The notes beneath the pieces were generated by a model that was given only the letters and a program-made list of their open reading frames with translations, was not told the DNA's origin and did no database searches. DNA of 64,000 nucleotides, from positions 3,906,001-3,970,000 of the forward strand of contig NZ_CP008953.1 of the NCBI RefSeq assembly GCF_000732925.1, written 5' to 3'. Below, in pieces: positions 18,182 through 25,965 of the stretch (position 1 is its first letter; every line of letters begins with the position of its first letter). Origin of the DNA: Amycolatopsis japonica (lineage in GTDB: Bacteria > Actinomycetota > Actinomycetes > Mycobacteriales > Pseudonocardiaceae). Position numbers and translations under genes: made by a program.

Positions 18182-19078
18182 TCAAGCGAGCAAAGGCGGC
18201 GGTGACGTGGTAAGCACGCCCAGCACCTCCAGAAAGGCCTTCGCCGCCGGAGTGACGGTGAAGCGGTTCCAGACCAGGTGCTCGATCCGCGCGGGCGCGT
18301 CCCGCACCGGCACGGTGACGACGTCGGTCAGGTTCGGCACGTACTTCGAGGGCAGCAGCGCCACCCCCAATCCCTGATGGATGAGCCGCGCCATGAAGTC
18401 GGCGGCCGTCACCTCGAACGCGACCTCCCGTGTCACCCCGGCCGCGGCGAACGCCTGATCCGTCTGGGCCCGCCCCGCCGACCCTGACGGGAAGTCCACG
18501 AACACTTCGGACGAAAGCCGCTTCAGGTCCACTTCGGACTCGACGGCGAGCGGATGTCCGGGCGCCACCACGGCGATCAGGTCGTCGCGCCCCAGTTCGC
18601 AAGTGGCCACGCCGTCCGGCCGATCGGTCACCGGGAGGCCGAGGAACGCCACTTCGATCGCGCCGTCCTTGATCTGTTCGACCAGTTGCCCACTCGCTCC
18701 GACCCGCAGCCCGATCCGGACGTGCGGGTACCGGCTGCGGAAGGTCTGCAGGGCGGCCGGGACGTCGACCGCCGCGACGGTCGGGATCACCCCGACGGTG
18801 AGCCGCCCGCGGATCTCGCCGACGGCCGCCGCGACCTCCGAACCGGCCCGTTCGGCGGCTTCGAGGCATTGCCGGGCGGCGGGCAGGAACGCCTCGCCCG
18901 CGGCGGTGAGCCGCACCCGGCGGCTCGTGCGTTCGAACAGCTTCGCGCCGAGTTCGCGTTCCAGCCGGGCGATCTGGTGACTCAGCGCCGACTGCACGAC
19001 GAGACACCGTTGCGCGGCCCGCGTGAAGCTGTTCGTCTCCGCCACGGCCACGACGTACCGCATCTGCTGAAGCTCCAC
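18182..19078 (-). CDS. LysR-family transcriptional regulator
   Basis: A 298-residue LysR-type regulator. The winged-helix domain at the N-terminus contains MRYVVAVAETNSFTRAAQR and QSALSHQIARLERELGAKLF. The C-terminal effector-binding domain starts near GRLTVGVIPTVAAVDVPAA. The GTG at 19078 is preferred because the family normally starts a few residues before MRYVVAVAE. Another GTG at 19096 would add six residues and lies in the spacer of the likely operator. It is divergent from the transporter gene at 19158, the standard arrangement in which a LysR protein controls its neighbour. Confidence 0.88.
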   Translation of the reverse strand: MELQQMRYVVAVAETNSFTRAAQRCLVVQSALSHQIARLERELGAKLFERTSRRVRLTAAGEAFLPAARQCLEAAERAGSEVAAAVGEIRGRLTVGVIPTVAAVDVPAALQTFRSRYPHVRIGLRVGASGQLVEQIKDGAIEVAFLGLPVTDRPDGVATCELGRDDLIAVVAPGHPLAVESEVDLKRLSSEVFVDFPSGSAGRAQTDQAFAAAGVTREVAFEVTAADFMARLIHQGLGVALLPSKYVPNLTDVVTVPVRDAPARIEHLVWNRFTVTPAAKAFLEVLGVLTTSPPPLLA

Positions 19079-19079
19079 G

Positions 19080-19104
19080 GATCCATCTTGAATCACGATG
19101 GATC
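19080..19104. promoter_or_regulatory. LysR-type operator
   Basis: Perfect 8-bp arms GATCCATC (19080-19087) and GATGGATC (19097-19104) are separated by 9 bases. This is the ATC-N9-GAT form of the LysR box. It lies between the divergent lysR and transporter genes, directly before the preferred lysR start. A second, looser repeat (GGATCAA near 19100 and TTGATCC near 19130) follows. Confidence 0.65.
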
Positions 19105-19157
19105 AAGTGACAAACATGTGTTGGACTCATTGATCCGCACCGTCGAAGCTGAGAAGC

Positions 19158-20048
19158 GTGAAAACGCTGACGACCACACCGCTCGCTGCCGGTCTCACCG
19201 GCACGGCGTTGACCGCCTTCGCCCCCATGGTCTGGGGGTCGACCTACGTGGTCACCACCGAACTCCTCCCGCCGGGGCACCCACTGTTCGCCGGGCTCAT
19301 GCGCGCCCTGCCCGCCGGACTCATCGCGCTCGCCATCACCCGCACCCTCCCGCGCGGCACCTGGTGGCTGAAGGCCGCCGCGCTCGGTGTCCTCAACATC
19401 GGGATGTTCTTCCCCTTGCTGTTCGTCGCCGCCGAACGGCTGCCCGGCGGAGTCGCCGCCACACTCGGCGCCGCCCAGCCGCTGCTCGTCGCGATCCTCG
19501 CCGTGGCCGTACTGCGGCAGAGCCCGTCCGCGTGGCGGTTCGCCTGGGGGATCGTCGGGATCGTGGGTGTCGGGCTGGTGGTGCTCGGGCCGGCCGCGGG
19601 CTTCGACGTCCTCGGTGTGATCGCCGGACTCGGCGGCGCCGCGACGATGGCACTCGGCGTCACGCTCACCAAACGCTGGGGACGCCCCGCGGACGTCGGG
19701 CCGACCGCCTTCGCCTCGTGGCAGCTCACCGCGGGCGGATTGTTCCTGGTGCCGGTGACCTTCCTGTTCGAAGGAGCCCCGCCCGCCATCGACCTGGACG
19801 CGGCTCTCGGCTACCTCTGGCTCGGCCTGATCGGCGGATTGCTCGCCTACGTCCTGTGGTTCCGCGGAATCACGTCGCTGCCAGTCACCTCGGTCGCCGT
19901 TCTCGGCCTGCTCTCGCCGATGGTCGCCGCGCTGCTCGGCGCCGCGCTCCTCGGTCAGTCGCTCGGCCCGATCCAGCTCGCCGGGTTCGCGCTCGCCCTG
20001 GCCTCGATCGTCGCTGGCCAGATCACCCCGAAGGGTGCCGTCCGATGA
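19158..20048 (+). CDS. EamA/DMT-family transporter
   Basis: A 296-residue protein with about ten membrane helices in two EamA repeats. The first includes FAPMVWGSTYVVTTELLPPG and the second ends with SLPVTSVAVLGLLSPMVAAL, both typical of the RhaT/YdcZ-like drug/metabolite exporters. It starts with GTG at 19158. The stop overlaps the ATG of the next gene (ATGA at 20045-20048), so the two are translationally coupled. It is probably an exporter of a small metabolite under control of the divergent LysR protein. Confidence 0.88.
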   Translation: MKTLTTTPLAAGLTGTALTAFAPMVWGSTYVVTTELLPPGHPLFAGLMRALPAGLIALAITRTLPRGTWWLKAAALGVLNIGMFFPLLFVAAERLPGGVAATLGAAQPLLVAILAVAVLRQSPSAWRFAWGIVGIVGVGLVVLGPAAGFDVLGVIAGLGGAATMALGVTLTKRWGRPADVGPTAFASWQLTAGGLFLVPVTFLFEGAPPAIDLDAALGYLWLGLIGGLLAYVLWFRGITSLPVTSVAVLGLLSPMVAALLGAALLGQSLGPIQLAGFALALASIVAGQITPKGAVR

Positions 20049-20665
20049 AGATCGCCGTCGTCGGAGCGTCGGGGATGGCGGGTTCCCGCGTCGTCGCCGA
20101 AGCCGCTTCCCGTGGACACCACGTCACCGCCGTTTTCCGCAGTACGCCGCCGAAATCGCCGCATCCGGGTGTCGAGGTCGTGCGCGGGGACGCCACCGAC
20201 GTCGATCGGATGAGCGCAGTCTTCGCGGGAGTCGACGCCGTCGTGGGCGCGACGAGACCCCGGCCCGGCGCGGAAGACACCGTCGCCGCCACGGTCACGG
20301 CGCTGCTCGATGCTGCGGCCGGCACCCGTGTCCTGGTCGTCGGCGGCGCGGGGCCGTTGCGCTCGCCGTTGGGCGGGCTCGTGATTGACGATCCGTTGTT
20401 CGTCCCGGCGGCGTGGCGGACCATCGCCTCGGCCAGCACGACGCAGCTCCAAGCCTGCGAAGCGCACACAGGCGACTGGGTCTACCTCAGCCCACCCGCG
20501 CTCCTCGAGCCCGGCGTCCGGACCGGGGCCTACCGGCGAGGGACGACGACCATCCTCGCCGCGGCGGACGGGTCGTCCCGGATTTCGGCGGAGGATCTCG
20601 CCGTCGCCATCGTCGACGAACTCGAGAATCCGGGACAGGACCGCCATTTCACCGTCGGATACTGA
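20045..20665 (+). CDS. NAD(P)-binding (NmrA/epimerase-like) protein
   Basis: A 206-residue short atypical SDR. The dinucleotide-binding motif GASGMAG at residues 7-13 follows MKIAVV. The domain continues with VVRGDATDVDRM, typical of the NAD(P)H-binding family that also includes YwnB-like proteins. No active-site Tyr-Lys pair of classical SDRs stands out. It overlaps the transporter gene by 4 bases and likely shares its function. Its 3' end overlaps the minus-strand gene at 20649 by 17 bases. Confidence 0.82.
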   Translation: MKIAVVGASGMAGSRVVAEAASRGHHVTAVFRSTPPKSPHPGVEVVRGDATDVDRMSAVFAGVDAVVGATRPRPGAEDTVAATVTALLDAAAGTRVLVVGGAGPLRSPLGGLVIDDPLFVPAAWRTIASASTTQLQACEAHTGDWVYLSPPALLEPGVRTGAYRRGTTTILAAADGSSRISAEDLAVAIVDELENPGQDRHFTVGY

Positions 20666-20885
20666 ACTCGGGTGGATCACCGGGGGAGGGCGTCTCCGGA
20701 CTCCGCTCGGCCTCGATCTGGATCTCGATGTTCGTCTTGTGCGCGATCGGATCCCAGATCTCCTCGATCGGCGCGAGCAAGGACTGGCTGACACCGCAAC
20801 GCCGGGCCCGCGCGGCGTACCACGCGAATCCGGCCAGGAAGAGGGGAAGGCTCAGAAACGCCGCCACCGGTGCCAGGAAGTCCAT
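20649..20885 (-). CDS. Small conserved membrane protein
   Basis: A 78-residue protein with one N-terminal membrane helix (LAPVAAFLSLPLFLAGFAWY), then a short basic turn and a soluble tail with IEEIWDPIAHKTN. Small proteins with a helix followed by an xPxEExWxPxA-like motif are recurrent in actinobacteria and have no assigned role. The ATG at 20885 lies beside the palindrome at 20899-20934, so it is probably controlled by the divergent TetR protein. Its end overlaps the neighbouring convergent gene. Confidence 0.6.
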   Translation of the reverse strand: MDFLAPVAAFLSLPLFLAGFAWYAARARRCGVSQSLLAPIEEIWDPIAHKTNIEIQIEAERSPETPSPGDPPEFSIRR

Positions 20886-20898
20886 GCGGACGACGGTA

Positions 20899-20934
20899 CA
20901 GTAACGTCGCGTTTCCAGAAACACTCTGTTACTG
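20899..20934. promoter_or_regulatory. Nested palindromic operator for TetR
   Basis: An outer inverted repeat CAGTAAC (20899-20905) / GTTACTG (20928-20934) and an inner repeat GTTTC/GAAAC (20911-20922) share exactly the same centre. The element lies in the 60-base gap between two divergent genes, the small membrane protein and the TetR regulator. It is a strong candidate for the binding site of the latter. Confidence 0.6.
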
Positions 20935-20945
20935 AATGCGAGACG

Positions 20946-21551
20946 ATGACCAGGCTGACGCGGGCCGAGCAGCAGCGCCGCACCCATGAGAACCTGCTGG
21001 CCGCCGGACGCCAGGTCTTCCTTCGGCGCGGTTTCCTCGCGGCGACGGTCGAGGAGATCGCCGCCGACGCCGGGTACACCCGCGGCGCCGTCTACAAGCA
21101 CTTCGGCGGCAAGGAAGGGCTGTGGCTGGCGATCATCGAGGCCGACGCGGACGGTCATCTGCGGGGACTGCGCGAAGCGCTGGCTCAGGCCACTTCACGC
21201 GACGAGGTGATCGCGGCGCTGAATCCCGTCGACGTCGCGGACAAGGACGCGGCGAAGTGGAGCGCGGCGGCCGCGGAGGTGCTCGCCGCGACGGCGCAGC
21301 AACCGGAAACCGCCGCGCTGGTAGCGGCGATCCAGCGGCGCCACGACGACGAAGTGGTCGCCCTGCTCGCCGAACACACCCGTCGCCTGCGTCTCGAACC
21401 CGCCCTGCCGCTGGATCAGGCCGTCGTCATGCTCGGTGCCCTGGGTATCGGCCTCGCGCTGCGTCAGACGGTCGCGCCCGCCGCGGATCCCGCCGCCATC
21501 CTCACCCACGCGCTGGACACGCTCTTCCCGCCCTACACTCGGGAGCCGTGA
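20946..21551 (+). CDS. TetR-family regulator
   Basis: A 201-residue TetR-type repressor. The DNA-binding helix-turn-helix is in the first 50 residues ([21 protein letters not shown]). The ligand-binding C-terminal domain is unspecific. Its stop codon overlaps the GTG of the RraA-like gene (GTGA at 21548-21551), so regulator and enzyme are co-translated. It likely represses itself and the divergent small membrane protein through the palindrome upstream. Confidence 0.88.
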   Translation: MTRLTRAEQQRRTHENLLAAGRQVFLRRGFLAATVEEIAADAGYTRGAVYKHFGGKEGLWLAIIEADADGHLRGLREALAQATSRDEVIAALNPVDVADKDAAKWSAAAAEVLAATAQQPETAALVAAIQRRHDDEVVALLAEHTRRLRLEPALPLDQAVVMLGALGIGLALRQTVAPAADPAAILTHALDTLFPPYTREP

Positions 21552-22027
21552 TCGATTCCTTCACCACCGCCGACCTCGTCGACGAACACGGCGACCGGCT
21601 GCGCGTCTGCGACACCCAGTTCCGGCAGTTCGGCGGGCACCGGACCTTCTCCGGCCCGATCCGCACCGTCTCCTGTCACGAGGACAACGGCCTGGTCAAG
21701 AAACTCCTGGCCACCCCGGGTGACGGCGCCGTCCTGGTGGTCGACGGCGGCGGTTCCCTGCACAGCGCGCTCACCGGCGACATGATCGCGAAGTCCGCCG
21801 TCGACAACGGCTGGGCCGGCATCGTCGTCAACGGCGCGGTACGCGACAGCGCCGAGCTCGCCGGGCTCCCGCTCGGGGTGAAGGCGCTCGGCACCAACCC
21901 GCGCAAGAGCTCCAAGGCGGGTGTCGGCGCTGTCGACGTCCCGGTCGGCTTCGGGGGAGTGACCTTCACTCCCGGCGACACGCTCTACTCCGACGACGAC
22001 GGCGTCGTGATCCTTCCCGCCGCCTGA
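21548..22027 (+). CDS. RraA-like protein (regulator of RNase E activity / HMG aldolase-like family)
   Basis: A 159-residue protein, the usual size of RraA. It carries the family motifs [48 protein letters not shown] and [14 protein letters not shown]. The fold is shared by RNase E regulators and by 4-hydroxy-4-methyl-2-oxoglutarate/oxaloacetate decarboxylase-type aldolases. The Gly-rich loop and the following Arg-Asp (VRDSAEL) are the divalent-metal-site residues of the aldolase branch. Sequence alone does not decide between the two roles. It is translated with the upstream TetR gene. Confidence 0.85.
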   Translation: MIDSFTTADLVDEHGDRLRVCDTQFRQFGGHRTFSGPIRTVSCHEDNGLVKKLLATPGDGAVLVVDGGGSLHSALTGDMIAKSAVDNGWAGIVVNGAVRDSAELAGLPLGVKALGTNPRKSSKAGVGAVDVPVGFGGVTFTPGDTLYSDDDGVVILPAA

Positions 22028-22033
22028 CCTCGC

Positions 22034-22927
22034 TCAGACGACGATGACCCGGCGGCCGCGGGTGTGCCCGGCATGGCTGTCGGCGTGTGCCGCCGCGGCA
22101 TCGGCGAGCGAATAGGACTTCTCGACGGGGATGTGCAGCTTGCCCCGTGAGATGAGGTCGACGGCCTCGGCCAGCGCGTCCGGCACGCTTCCGGCCACGC
22201 CGGAGAAACGGACGCCGAACTCGGGCGCGCCGAGATCGGCGATCGAGAGAACCTTCCCCGGATCCCCGGTCAGCTCGACCAGTTCCGCGATCACGCCTGA
22301 CCCGGCCAGGTCGAGGGCGGCGTCGACCCGGCCGAGCCGCCGCACACGGTCCACCCAGCCTTCGCCATAGGTCGTGGCGAGCGCGCCCAGATCCCGTAGA
22401 TAGCCCTGGTTCGCGGCGCCCGCCGTGCCGATCACGGTGATGCCGCGTTCACGCGCGATCTGCAGTACCGCCGAGCCGACCCCGCCGGACGCGCCGCTGA
22501 CCAGCAGTGTCTCGCCAGGGCGCACATCGGCTTCGCGGATGAGCCGTAGTGCGGTCTCGACGACGGACGGATATCCGGCCGCCTCCTCGAAGGTGAGCCC
22601 GTCGGGCATGACCGCCCAGGCCGACAGCACGGCGAACTCGGCATAGGTGCTCGCACCCTCGCCGAACACGGAGTCGCCGACCGCGACACCGGCCACGCCT
22701 TCGCCCACCTCGTCCACCACACCGGCTGCGTCGAGGCCTACGCCGGACGGCAGCACGGTCGGATGTGCGCCGAGAACCTGGCCTTCGCGGATTCTCCAGT
22801 CGACGGGGTTCACTCCGGCCGCTCGCACAGCGATGCGTACCTGGCCCGGTCCCGCATGCGGCTCTTCGGCGTCGACGAGTTGCAGAACTTCCGGTCCACC
22901 GAACTCGGTGAAGATCACTTGCTTCAT
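22034..22927 (-). CDS. NADPH:quinone-oxidoreductase-like protein (zinc-free MDR)
   Basis: A 297-residue medium-chain dehydrogenase/reductase. The N-terminal GroES-like domain contains FTEFGGPEVLQLVDAEEP and AAGVNPVDWRIREG. The nucleotide-binding domain contains VSGASGGVGSAVLQIA. No zinc-ligand cysteines are seen, so it belongs to the quinone reductase/enoyl reductase type. It is divergent from a TetR gene, with a palindrome between, and is probably induced by an electrophile or quinone through that regulator. Confidence 0.9.
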   Translation of the reverse strand: MKQVIFTEFGGPEVLQLVDAEEPHAGPGQVRIAVRAAGVNPVDWRIREGQVLGAHPTVLPSGVGLDAAGVVDEVGEGVAGVAVGDSVFGEGASTYAEFAVLSAWAVMPDGLTFEEAAGYPSVVETALRLIREADVRPGETLLVSGASGGVGSAVLQIARERGITVIGTAGAANQGYLRDLGALATTYGEGWVDRVRRLGRVDAALDLAGSGVIAELVELTGDPGKVLSIADLGAPEFGVRFSGVAGSVPDALAEAVDLISRGKLHIPVEKSYSLADAAAAHADSHAGHTRGRRVIVV

Positions 22928-22941
22928 GCGACCGACCGTAG

Positions 22942-22956
22942 CACTAACGGTTAGTG
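22942..22956. promoter_or_regulatory. TetR-type operator
   Basis: CACTAAC (22942-22948) and GTTAGTG (22950-22956) form a perfect inverted repeat around one base, between the oxidoreductase start (22927) and the TetR start (22998). A looser repeat GAAAC/GTTTC lies at 22961-22977. Confidence 0.65.
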
Positions 22957-22997
22957 TTTTGAAACGGTTGTTGTTTCGTATCTGGTAGCTTCACCGC

Positions 22998-23576
22998 ATG
23001 ACAGCGCCGACCGGACGTCGCGAGCGGAAGAAGGCCGCGACCCGTCAGAAGATCGCCGAGACCGCCTTGCGGCTTTTCCTGGAGCGCGGATACGACGCGA
23101 TCGGCATCCGCGAGGTGGCCGCGGAGGCCGACGTCGCCGTCACGACCCTCTTTTCCCATTTCGCCTCGAAAGAGGCTTTGGTGTTCGAGCAGGACGCGAA
23201 CTTCGAGCAAGGCCTTACGCGGGCGGTCACCGAACGGCAGGCTGGAGACCCGCTCATTCCCGCACTGTGCCGTGAGGTGCACGCGATGGTGCGGCATTGC
23301 ACCGCGGAGGGCGCCGCCCCGATCTGGCGGATGATCGACGGATCGCCCGCTCTGCGGGAGTACGAGGACGCGATGAGGCTGCGCCACGCGGAGTCGCTGG
23401 CGGCGGCGATCGCGGCCGATCCGGAATCGGCGCGGTCCGCGACCACCTGCCGGACCATCGCGAGGTTCGTGCTCGACGCCTACTCGATCGGCAGGGAGGC
23501 GGCCGATCCCGAGGCCGCGGTGGACGAGATCTTCCGGATGATCGAAGCGGCCTGGGAGGTCACCGCGGCATGTTGA
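22998..23576 (+). CDS. TetR-family regulator
   Basis: A 192-residue TetR-type protein with the helix-turn-helix in IREVAAEADVAVTTLFSHFA and an Arg/Lys-rich N-terminus. The start ATG is at 22998. Its stop lies within the start region of the metallo-hydrolase gene (ATG at 23570), a 7-base overlap, so the two are coupled. It likely represses both its own operon and the divergent oxidoreductase. Confidence 0.88.
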   Translation: MTAPTGRRERKKAATRQKIAETALRLFLERGYDAIGIREVAAEADVAVTTLFSHFASKEALVFEQDANFEQGLTRAVTERQAGDPLIPALCREVHAMVRHCTAEGAAPIWRMIDGSPALREYEDAMRLRHAESLAAAIAADPESARSATTCRTIARFVLDAYSIGREAADPEAAVDEIFRMIEAAWEVTAAC

Positions 23577-24418
23577 CCCAGATCGCGAACGGTGTGCTGG
23601 TCCACCAGAGCGCGCTGCTCCGCAACAACACGGTCATCGTCGATGGCGAGGAAGGCGTGCTGCTCGTCGATCCCGGGATCACCGAAGACGAGATGGCCTG
23701 CCTCGCGAACGACCTGGCCCAGTCCGGCCGGAGCGTGGTGGCGGGTTTCGCGACCCACCCCGATTGGGATCACGCGCTCTGGCACGCCGCGTTCGGCGAC
23801 GTACCCCGCTACGGCACGGACCGCTGCGCCGCCTACCTGCGCGATCTTCGGTCGAAAGAGGACTGGAAGGCCGACTTCGCCGAAGGGCTGCCGCCGGAGA
23901 TCGCCGGTGAGGTGCCGTTCGAGCTGTTCGGCCTCATCACCGCTCTGCCCGCCGGAAGCACGCGGATTCCGTGGGACGGCCCGGAACTGCGGATCGTCGA
24001 GCATCCGGCTCACGCTCCCGGCCATGCCGCGCTGGTGATCGAGAAGCACGGTGTTCTCGTCGCCGGCGACATGCTTTCCGACGTCCTGGTGCCGATGTTC
24101 GACGACACCGCCGATCCGCTCGGCGACTACCTGACCGGGCTCCGGCTGCTCGAAGAGGTGGCCGACGACGTCGAGGTCGTCGTACCCGGCCACGGGGCCG
24201 TCGGCGGCCCCGGTCAGACGCGCGTCCGGATCGACCTGGACCGGGCGTATGTCCACGCGGTGCGCGACGGCCGTACTCCCGACGACCCGCGGATCGGCTC
24301 GTCGGCCGAACCCGGATGGGAGTGGGTGAGCGATCTGCACGCCGGGCAGGTACAGCGCCTCTCTCAGCCCTTGGGCATGACGCAGAGTTCGCGCGACTGC
24401 CCCGAAGTGAAGTCGTAG
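23570..24418 (+). CDS. Metallo-beta-lactamase-fold hydrolase
   Basis: A 282-residue MBL-fold protein. The metal motif that is usually HxHxDH reads HPDWDH here (in THPDWDHALWHAAF), so the second His is replaced by Asp. The other ligand motifs are present: APGHAALV, GDMLSD and VVVPGHG. The change may alter metal number or preference. It is co-translated with the TetR gene. The last 55 bases overlap the end of the minus-strand gene at 24364. Substrate unknown; an ester or lactone hydrolase is the family expectation. Confidence 0.82.
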   Translation: MLTQIANGVLVHQSALLRNNTVIVDGEEGVLLVDPGITEDEMACLANDLAQSGRSVVAGFATHPDWDHALWHAAFGDVPRYGTDRCAAYLRDLRSKEDWKADFAEGLPPEIAGEVPFELFGLITALPAGSTRIPWDGPELRIVEHPAHAPGHAALVIEKHGVLVAGDMLSDVLVPMFDDTADPLGDYLTGLRLLEEVADDVEVVVPGHGAVGGPGQTRVRIDLDRAYVHAVRDGRTPDDPRIGSSAEPGWEWVSDLHAGQVQRLSQPLGMTQSSRDCPEVKS

Positions 24419-24813
24419 ACGACGGGGTTGCCGTACTCGTAGCCGGGCACGGCGTTGCAGTCCGAGCCGGAACTGCTCGAAAGCTGTGCGATCACCGTGT
24501 AGTTCGCGGAACCGTCCGAACAGTGCACCCGCACGGCGCTGGAGCTGAACGCGCCGTTGGAGCCGGCGTCTTCGTCGGCCGACAGGCAATCCCCGGCCTG
24601 CGCGGAAAACGGGTCGGGGTCGACCTCGGGGGCGCTGCCGCCGGTGACGAGCGCGACGGTCACCGCGATCGCTCCACCGGTGACGACGAGCGCCGCGGCG
24701 GCGATGCCGACGATCAGCCCGGTGTTCGGCGTCTTCTTCGGCGGTGCGACGGGGTACTGCTGCCAGATGGGCGACTGCTGCTGAGGGAAGGTCACGTCCT
24801 CAGGATCGTCCAC
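24364..24813 (-). CDS. Small membrane-anchored protein with Cys-rich C-terminal domain (LppU-like)
   Basis: A 149-residue protein. A Pro/Gln-rich cytoplasmic start is followed by one membrane helix (LIVGIAAAALVVTGGAIAVT) and an extracytoplasmic domain of about 85 residues. Four Cys residues in that domain (GDCLSAD, VHCSDGS, SDCNAVPG, ELCVMPKG) can form two disulfides. This layout is like the LppU/SCO3897 family of actinobacterial cell-surface proteins, role unknown. It starts with GTG at 24813. It overlaps the convergent MBL gene by 55 bases. Confidence 0.72.
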   Translation of the reverse strand: MDDPEDVTFPQQQSPIWQQYPVAPPKKTPNTGLIVGIAAAALVVTGGAIAVTVALVTGGSAPEVDPDPFSAQAGDCLSADEDAGSNGAFSSSAVRVHCSDGSANYTVIAQLSSSSGSDCNAVPGYEYGNPVVYDFTSGQSRELCVMPKG

Positions 24814-24838
24814 GTCGATGAAATTTGGATGACACGGC

Positions 24839-25450
24839 TCATTTGCGGGCGACGAGCCGTTCCACCAGCCCGAGTTTGAACCGCTCCCGCTGTTCGACGG
24901 CCAGGCCGAGATCGCCGATCTTGTCGAACGGCCGCCGGAGGAAGTGCTCGCCCGCCATCGGCACGGTGATCTTCTCGGCGATCCATTGCAGACCGCGGAC
25001 CGCGCGGGACGAACTCACGATGTGGTCGAGCAGGATGAGCCTGCCGCCGGGCCGGAGCACCCGGGCCATCTCCCGCAACGCCTTGCCGTCGTCGGGGATG
25101 GCGCAGAGCCCGAGGGTGCAGACCACGGTGTCGAACGAATCGGCGTCGAAAGGCAGGTCGTGCGCGTCGGCGCGCCGTAGCGTCACCGGATGGCCGAGGC
25201 GTTCGGCGCGGCCGCGGGCGATGGCGAGCATCCCGTCGCTGAGGTCGATGCCGGTGAGCGTGACCCCTTCGGGATAGAGCGGCAGGTTCAGGCCGGTCCC
25301 GACGGCGACTTCGAGGACGTCGCCGGTTGCCTGTCCGCAGGCCCACGCCCGCGAATCACCGAAGAGCTTCCGGTCCATGAACTGCATTTCCCGGTCATAG
25401 TTGCGGGATTTGCCGTCCCAGTACCGGTTCCACCGTGCGGGCGGGGTCAT
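24839..25450 (-). CDS. Class I SAM-dependent methyltransferase (UbiE-like)
   Basis: A 203-residue methyltransferase. The SAM-binding motifs are VLEVAVGTGLNLPLYP, TGIDLSDGML, DAHDLPFDADSFDTVV and LRPGGRLILLDH, the UbiE/Methyltransf_11 order. The start ATG at 25450 has GAAAGGAG 7-10 bases upstream. It is transcribed away from the encapsulin operon and lies 25 bases from the small membrane protein gene. Substrate unknown. Confidence 0.85.
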   Translation of the reverse strand: MTPPARWNRYWDGKSRNYDREMQFMDRKLFGDSRAWACGQATGDVLEVAVGTGLNLPLYPEGVTLTGIDLSDGMLAIARGRAERLGHPVTLRRADAHDLPFDADSFDTVVCTLGLCAIPDDGKALREMARVLRPGGRLILLDHIVSSSRAVRGLQWIAEKITVPMAGEHFLRRPFDKIGDLGLAVEQRERFKLGLVERLVARK

Positions 25451-25965
25451 GGGGCTCCTTTCACTCCATCGAGGAGGGAGACCAGGGTTCGGCACCGATT
25501 CGGGTCGGCACGCGCGGGACAGTACAGCCATCGCTGATATGTCAGCAACGGCTGAGCCATGACCCGACGGAGTGTCCGGACGCAACCCTCTGTTTCGTCG
25601 CTGTCTGTCAAGCCAGTGGCGAACGACGATGCGGAGGCGACCCGAAAGAGTCCGGTGGGGCCACTCAAACGGCCCTGCCGCGGGCACGGCGGGGAGTTTC
25701 GGCGCGGCCCCGCGTGACACCTCAGAACAATTACTGGCCCGATTGCGTGGCGGCCATAAAGCGCCGAGTGACGCTGGCAAAAGCTTTCCTGCACAATGGG
25801 AAAATCGGCATTCGGGTGGCCTTGTCGTATTACCTGAAAGTGCGCTTGTGTGGGAAAAACCCCTTGCTATGTTGATCCTGCGGGGCCGCACTTCGGGGCA
25901 TGACCGGCACGCCGCGATTTGTGGATCTTGTTTGTTCACACGACTATCGAAGGGTGGACCTTGCT
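25451..25965. other. 515-base leader region before the encapsulin/2-methylisoborneol operon
   Basis: No gene is supported. The part at 25780-25960 is markedly richer in A/T than the rest of the window. A possible promoter is TTGTGT (25846-25851) and TATGTT (25868-25873), spaced 16 bases, about 93 bases before the first shell gene. This assignment is by eye only. Confidence 0.4.
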
